The translations under genes and the position numbers were made by a program. A stretch of 9,155 nucleotides of DNA from Candidatus Omnitrophota bacterium (GTDB taxonomy: Bacteria > Omnitrophota > Gorgyraeia > 1-14-0-20-64-10 > JACQQZ01), in assembly GCA_016206635.1 (NCBI GenBank), contig JACQRF010000141.1:1-9155 (forward strand), in the 5' to 3' direction. Position 1 is the first letter of the stretch. Every line of letters begins with the position of its first letter. Below, piece by piece: positions 6,396-9,155 of the stretch. A model generated the notes under the pieces. It did not search any database. It saw only the letters and a list, made by a program, of their open reading frames with translations, and was not told where the DNA came from.

Positions 6396-6611
6396 ATGAA
6401 GATGACGCCGTGGGTGTCCAAGCCGATGAACCTAGCCAAAATCCTACGGCCCTACGTTGGGGAGTGGGTCGCCCTCTCGGCCGACGGGCAGCGGGTCGCT
6501 GGCCATGGGCCTTCCCCCGAGATCGCCGTGCGGCGGGCTAAGCGCAAGGGAGAACGCGATCCGATCCTGATCGGTGCGCCGGAAAAGGGATGGGGCGGCT
6601 ACATCTTGTGA
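6396..6611 (+). CDS. small DUF5678-like protein, cassette 1
   Basis: A 71-aa ORF starting MKM. The core is ILRPYVGEWVALSADGQRVA (16-35), then GHGPSPEIAVRRAKRKGER (36-54) and a C-terminal ILIGAPEKGWGGYIL. The GxWVAL..DG...AxGxS.....AxxxG pattern resembles the DUF5678 family, which has no established function. It is the first gene of a two-gene unit: the downstream protease starts at a GTG overlapping its TGA stop (GTGA), implying translational coupling. ATG 6396 was chosen because the second cassette also begins MKM at the same distance from an identical upstream block. ATG 6402 and 6426 are alternatives. It may be a partner or substrate of the protease (inference). Confidence 0.6.
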   Translation: MKMTPWVSKPMNLAKILRPYVGEWVALSADGQRVAGHGPSPEIAVRRAKRKGERDPILIGAPEKGWGGYIL

Positions 6612-7066
6612 GCCGCACGTTCCACCTCCCTTTTACCCCGCTTCGCCTTTCTCCAACAGACGCCTTTCCTCATCGCCGAATCCTAGGATACCCGTTGTTG
6701 CCTGTGGTACTCCGCCGGGGATCTCGCCGGATTCGCGTCATCAGTCTCCTGGATTCGGGTGCCGATGGCTGCCTGTTCCCGGCCTCGATTGGACGGTTGT
6801 TAGGGGTGCCCGTTGAGGCCGGCAGGAAATAGCCGTTCATGGGGGCCGGGGCATTCAGCAATCTCGCCTATTTTCACAGAGTTGCCGTGGGCGTGACGCT
6901 CGAAGACGTCCCGCTGTGGTTTAATCTCTCCGTGGGATTCTCGACGGCGATGGATATCCCCAAGCTCGGCCTCTTGGGCCGTGCCGGATTCTTCGACCGC
7001 TTTGAAGAGGTGGCGTTCCGGGTCAAAGAGCAGTACATCAAGCTCGTGGTCGAGGTCCCCAAGTGA
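6608..7066 (+). pseudogene. retropepsin-like aspartyl protease broken by an in-frame TAG
   Basis: Read from GTG 6608, one frame of 153 codons encodes a single-domain retropepsin-like aspartyl protease interrupted by TAG at 6830-6832 (codon 75). The first half carries the catalytic SLLDSGADGCLFP (D49-S-G). The second half continues in the same frame with FMGAGAFSNLAYFHRV and ends with LGLLGRAGFFDRFEEVAF, the expected C-terminal glycine/hydrophobic motif. Such enzymes work as homodimers. With no frameshift and both halves well conserved, the break looks recent, or TAG is suppressed or recoded. Either Gln (CAG) or Tyr (TAC/TAT) would restore the frame with one base change. An independent restart at ATG 6839 would lack the catalytic Asp. 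A GTG at 6590 in the same frame gives a longer form. The start overlaps the upstream stop. Confidence 0.7.
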
Positions 7067-7067
7067 G

Positions 7068-7096
7068 GTGCCAGGGGGGCCAGGCCCCCCTGGCAC
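7068..7096. repeat. GTGCCAGGGGGGCC palindrome, copy 4
   Basis: Perfect 14+1+14 inverted repeat beginning one base after the TGA (7064-7066) of the first protease cassette. It also lies directly upstream of cassette 2. It has no T-tract, but the strong hairpin could protect mRNA 3' ends or hinder elongation. Confidence 0.9.
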
Positions 7097-7140
7097 TAGG
7101 GGGCACAAGATTGTCCAGAGGCTGTCTGGAAAATAGAGGT

Positions 7141-7148
7141 GGTATAAT
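7141..7148 (+). promoter_or_regulatory. extended -10 promoter of cassette 2, probably leaderless
   Basis: TGG-TATAAT (T7140 to T7148) is an extended -10 in a TAGAGGTGGTATAATA block (7134-7149) identical to that at 6375-6390. The predicted transcription start, 7 nt downstream, is 7155, the A of the ATG. A GATTGTCCAG element (7109-7118) between the palindrome and the -10 is also shared with cassette 1 (6347-6356). Confidence 0.5.
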
Positions 7149-7154
7149 ACGGTC

Positions 7155-7394
7155 ATGAAGATGGCCGAGCCCGTACAGCCGATTGTCCGACTCCGCCGGA
7201 AATTTCCGCACGAGTGGCTCCTGGTGGAGGTCGAGCGCTTTGACCCGAAGACCACTACCCCACTGACAGGACGACTCAAAGCGCATTCCCCCTCGCGGGA
7301 TCTGCTGGAGCGACAGGCCGCCCGGGCCAAGGGATTGATCTACCTCGTCTACGGCACCGATACCCTCCCCCAAGGGTATGCCGCGGCGTTTTAG
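7155..7394 (+). CDS. small EW-motif protein, cassette 2
   Basis: A 79-aa ORF starting MKM: RKFPHEWLLVEVERFD (15-30), then PLTGRLKAHSPSRDLLERQA (36-55), ARAKGLIYLVYGTD and a short hydrophobic tail. It is only distantly similar to the cassette 1 small protein but keeps the same pattern: EWxxL/V strand, loop, (G/A)H(G/S)PS before a helix, then a basic KG turn and a beta-strand. The two are therefore probably homologous or structurally equivalent. It overlaps the next gene by 17 bp, so the pair is likely co-translated. I recognise no characterised function. Antitoxin-like, adaptor or protease-partner roles are all possible. Confidence 0.6.
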   Translation: MKMAEPVQPIVRLRRKFPHEWLLVEVERFDPKTTTPLTGRLKAHSPSRDLLERQAARAKGLIYLVYGTDTLPQGYAAAF

Positions 7395-7788
7395 CACGCC
7401 CCGCTCTTACGATCTAAATCCCACCAGCGCCATTATCCCCGTGGACGTGCTGCTCGAGGGCCCGCGCGGCCGGCAGTTCGTCCGCATGGCCTTGGACACC
7501 GGCGCGACCTACACGATGGCCCCTGCCGCGACATTGCAGGCCATCGGCTACGATCCTGCTGCGGCGTCCAAGCGAGTCGAGTTTGTGGCGGCGGGCAGTA
7601 TTGAATACCGACCTTTACTTGCCGTCCGGGCCGTCGGCGCGTTCGGCGTTAGGATTGCATCACTTGATGTTGTCGCCCACGATCTGCCGCCGCAAAGCCC
7701 CATTCGCGGCCTCCTAGGGTTGAACTTCCTCAAGCATCTTGCCCTCCATCTGGATTTTCCAAGGCGGTCCTTATGGGTTTCGCGATGA
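7378..7788 (+). CDS. retropepsin-like aspartyl protease, cassette 2
   Basis: A 136-aa single-domain aspartyl protease of the retropepsin-like clan. Evidence is the catalytic MALDTGATYTMAP (D40-T41-G42), a strand-rich middle (VEFVAAGSIEYRPLLAVRAV) and the C-terminal GLLGLNFLKHLALHLDF (111-127), corresponding to the hydrophobic-Gly motif that closes the fold. As with retroviral proteases, the active enzyme should be a homodimer supplying two Asp residues. No signal peptide was seen, so it is probably cytoplasmic. ATG 7378 lies in the end of the small EW-motif gene; no well-spaced ribosome-binding site exists (AAGGG is only one base away), consistent with coupling. It is intact, unlike the cassette 1 copy. 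Substrate unknown. Confidence 0.8.
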   Translation: MPRRFSTPRSYDLNPTSAIIPVDVLLEGPRGRQFVRMALDTGATYTMAPAATLQAIGYDPAAASKRVEFVAAGSIEYRPLLAVRAVGAFGVRIASLDVVAHDLPPQSPIRGLLGLNFLKHLALHLDFPRRSLWVSR

Positions 7789-7796
7789 CGCGCAAG

Positions 7797-7825
7797 GTGC
7801 CAGGGGGGCCAGGCCCCCCTGGCAC
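7797..7825. repeat. GTGCCAGGGGGGCC palindrome, copy 5
   Basis: Perfect 14+1+14 inverted repeat beginning 8 bases after the TGA (7786-7788) of the second protease, the same 3'-of-gene placement as copy 4. It marks the right edge of the intact repeat island. Confidence 0.9.
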
Positions 7826-7855
7826 TAAGGGGGTCGGGAAAAATTTCGCGGGGGC

Positions 7856-7885
7856 TTGTATTTGGCGGAGGGGGCCGTGTATACT
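7856..7885 (+). promoter_or_regulatory. sigma70-like promoter for the riboswitch and LamG gene
   Basis: TTGTAT (7856-7861), an 18-bp spacer and TATACT (7880-7885). Both hexamers are good matches. The predicted start near 7892 places about 40 nt of leader before the aptamer. Confidence 0.55.
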
Positions 7886-7933
7886 CCCGGTAGAAGCTCG
7901 GAACGCACCTGGGATTTGTGACCGAGCGTCAGA

Positions 7934-8013
7934 TCGTTGAAAAAGGCAAACCCGTGGCAACACGGGGACGCAAAGCCAAACGGGCCCCTCCGGGGCGGCT
8001 GGGTTGCCAATGA
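7934..8013 (+). promoter_or_regulatory. cyclic-di-GMP-I (GEMM-I) riboswitch
   Basis: Matches the GEMM-I aptamer. There is a conserved GGCAAACC (7945-7952), a hairpin CCCGTG-GCAA-CACGGG (7951-7966) with a GNRA tetraloop, and the diagnostic GGACGCAAAGCC (7966-7977). A second hairpin GCCCC-TCC-GGGGC (7984-7996) leads to the 3' block GGCTGGGTTGCC (7997-8008). The closing stem P1 pairs TCGTTG (7934-7939) with CAATGA (8008-8013). The base aligned with the ligand-contacting G20 of the Vibrio Vc2 aptamer appears to be G, favouring c-di-GMP over cGAMP (inference). The ATG of the LamG gene (8010-8012) is inside the 3' P1 strand, so ligand binding would be expected to hide it and reduce translation. No separate terminator with a T-tract follows. 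Confidence 0.88.
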
Positions 8014-9155
8014 CCACACATAGTACCGACAACACGGATTCGAGTACCCACTTCGTAAGGGATCAAATCCCCCCTCACCCACTCCCTCTCCCCAGCGGGG
8101 AGAGGGTCAGGGGTGAGGGGAGCAAGGTGCCAGGGGGGCCTGGCCCCTATGGCACGTCGGGGCGGGTGTCCACCCGCCTGCTCACCGTGGTATCCCTCGG
8201 CGTCGCCGCGTTCGGCTTCGCCCTGTGGGCCGTGGCCGCCACGCTCACGGAGCCGTTTACCACCGCGGCCAACTACGTCTACGACGCCGCGAAGATCCTC
8301 GTCTCGGGCGGCACCGCCACCCTGAAAAGCCCGACCACGGTGGCGTCGGACGACACCCAGGCGGAGTTCGACGCCGGGACCCACACCCACACCAGCTTCC
8401 AGACCACCAAGGTCACCCTCGCGGCCGACAACCCGCTCGTCAGCACGACCAGCCTGATCGCCGCCTGGCCGCTGGATGAATCGTCCGGCCGCACGGCCGC
8501 GGAGTCCCTGGAAACCCACAACGCCACCCTGACCAGCATCGCCGGCCTCGTCAGCCACTGGAAGATGGATGAGGGGACCGGCACGATCGCCGGGGACAAT
8601 ACCGGCCTGAACGCCGGGACGCTGAGCGGCGCGACGTGGTCCACCAGCGGCAAGTACGGCAAGGCCCTGAGTTTCGATGGGGTGGATGACTACGTGAGCG
8701 TGCCGGCCGCGGCGGCGCTGGATCCCGGTTCCGGCAATCAAACCATCGCGGCGTGGATCAAGACCAGCTCGGCGACTGACCAAGCCATCACGTACAAGGA
8801 GACGTCAGGGGCACCCTCGAACCAAGTGAATTTCCGGGTCCTCGCGGACGGGAAGTTGCGGCTCAATGTGTCCGATGGGACCACTAACGGCTGGGTTGAC
8901 ACCTCGACGGCGACCGTGGCCAATGGGACCTGGCGCCATGTGGCGGCCGTGTGGACGAATGGGGGCACCGTGCAGTTCTACGTGGACGGCACGGCGGCCA
9001 GCGCCACCGTCGGCTCTGCACTCCCCACGGGGGCTGTGACGACGACTGGGAGTCTCTATATTGGGTCTCGCATAGATGATGCCGCCTCTTTTCGCTTCAA
9101 CGGCCTGATTGACGACGTCCAGATCTACAACGTCGCCCTGACCGCCGCCCAGGTC
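8010..9155 (+). CDS. LamG-domain membrane-anchored surface protein, 3'-partial
   Basis: The frame from ATG 8010 stays open to the window end (382 codons). An odd N-terminal segment (about 20-50) is translated from two repeats (PPHPLPLPSGERVRGEG, then KVPGGPGPYGT). Next come one hydrophobic segment (about 57-78, LLTVVSLGVAAFGFALWAVAA) and a linker with FTTAANYVYDAAKILVSGG. The Laminin_G_3/concanavalin-A-like domain (about 178-382) shows GLVSHWKMDEGTG, ALSFDGVDDYVSVP, TIAAWIKTS, WRHVAAVWTNGG, VQFYVDGTA and LIDDVQIYNVALTAAQV. It probably binds glycans or matrix at the surface; control by c-di-GMP fits adhesion. ATG 8010 lies in riboswitch P1 and lacks a clear ribosome-binding site. In-frame GTG 8127, with GAGGGG 6 nt upstream, and GTG 8166 are alternatives that still include the membrane segment. 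Domain call sure; start and full length unknown. Confidence 0.8.
   Translation, partial: MTTHSTDNTDSSTHFVRDQIPPHPLPLPSGERVRGEGSKVPGGPGPYGTSGRVSTRLLTVVSLGVAAFGFALWAVAATLTEPFTTAANYVYDAAKILVSGGTATLKSPTTVASDDTQAEFDAGTHTHTSFQTTKVTLAADNPLVSTTSLIAAWPLDESSGRTAAESLETHNATLTSIAGLVSHWKMDEGTGTIAGDNTGLNAGTLSGATWSTSGKYGKALSFDGVDDYVSVPAAAALDPGSGNQTIAAWIKTSSATDQAITYKETSGAPSNQVNFRVLADGKLRLNVSDGTTNGWVDTSTATVANGTWRHVAAVWTNGGTVQFYVDGTAASATVGSALPTGAVTTTGSLYIGSRIDDAASFRFNGLIDDVQIYNVALTAAQV
8071..8120. repeat. CCCTCACCC-type hairpin repeat, copy 2
   Basis: Nested inverted repeat: CCCCTCACCC (8071-8080) pairs with GGGTGAGGGG (8111-8120), and CCCTCTCCCC (8084-8093) with GGGGAGAGGG (8097-8106), loop AGC. It lies 57 nt after the riboswitch, in frame with the LamG ORF. 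Its 3' arm contains GAGGGG, the only good ribosome-binding site for GTG 8127. Confidence 0.8.
8127..8155. repeat. GTGCCAGGGGGGCC palindrome, decayed copy 6
   Basis: The left arm GTGCCAGGGGGGCC (8127-8140) is intact; the right arm GGCCCCTATGGCAC (8142-8155) differs from the perfect complement at two bases, and the centre is T. It is read in frame as VPGGPGPYGT in the LamG protein. Confidence 0.8.

Noticed and set aside
5446..7825. The evenly repeated palindrome as a CRISPR array
   Set aside because: Intervals (about 220-730 bp) contain genes and are far too long for spacers, and no cas genes are present.
7934..8013. cGAMP-selective (GEMM-Ib) reading of the riboswitch
   Set aside because: The position aligned with the selectivity base appears to be G rather than A; this is not excluded without a covariance alignment.
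8071..8120. Intrinsic terminator after the riboswitch
   Set aside because: The hairpin is strong but is followed by AGCAAGG with no T-tract, and it belongs to a dispersed repeat family.
7929..8783. 284-aa minus-strand open frame
   Set aside because: Antisense to the riboswitch and LamG gene; low-complexity Gly/Arg-rich translation without a recognisable fold.

Overview
The window is GC-rich Gram-negative bacterial DNA: the secretin, the GspC-like inner-membrane protein and the DUF3108 protein all need a two-membrane envelope. The taxon cannot be fixed from this sequence. The mix of a short ExeA/MshM-type ATPase, a large LamG surface protein, retropepsin-like proteases and REP/RAYT elements suggests an uncultured or deep lineage (Omnitrophota-, Nitrospirota-, NC10- or Deltaproteobacteria-like; inference, low confidence).

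Positions 1-5171 are a compact + strand secretion/pilus block. It holds the 3' part of a DUF3108 protein (open through the left edge), a sigma70-like promoter (759-786), and four tightly coupled genes: an ExeA/MshM-like AAA ATPase (843-1679), a GspC/PilP-like protein (1676-2302), a GspD/MshL/PilQ secretin (2323-3903) and an MshN-like coiled-coil/TPR protein (3900-5171). Two junctions use 4-bp ATGA overlaps. The secretin start codon lies in the loop of a hairpin that looks like an intrinsic terminator. The order resembles part of an MSHA-pilus or type II secretion cluster.

Positions 5172-7830 are an accessory island studded with a near-perfect GC-rich palindrome: five intact copies here and one decayed copy at 8127. 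It surrounds a REP-associated tyrosine transposase (RAYT, minus strand, 5649-6263), the likely processing enzyme for the repeat. The island also has a short CPxC zinc-ribbon-like ORF, a 59-aa antitoxin-like ORF, and two related cassettes that each pair a small EW-motif protein (the first DUF5678-like) with a retropepsin-like aspartyl protease. Each cassette follows a palindrome and shares a duplicated upstream block with an extended -10 motif, predicting transcripts that start at the ATG. The first protease is broken by one in-frame TAG.

Positions 7830-9155 hold a promoter, a cyclic-di-GMP-I (GEMM-I) riboswitch at 7934-8013, and a long ORF from ATG 8010 that runs off the right edge. It encodes a membrane-anchored protein with a LamG/concanavalin-A-like domain. 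The start codon lies in the 3' strand of the riboswitch closing stem, so c-di-GMP could directly control translation of this putative surface protein, which fits the pilus/secretion block upstream. The N-terminal segment of this protein is made of two repeat elements read in frame.
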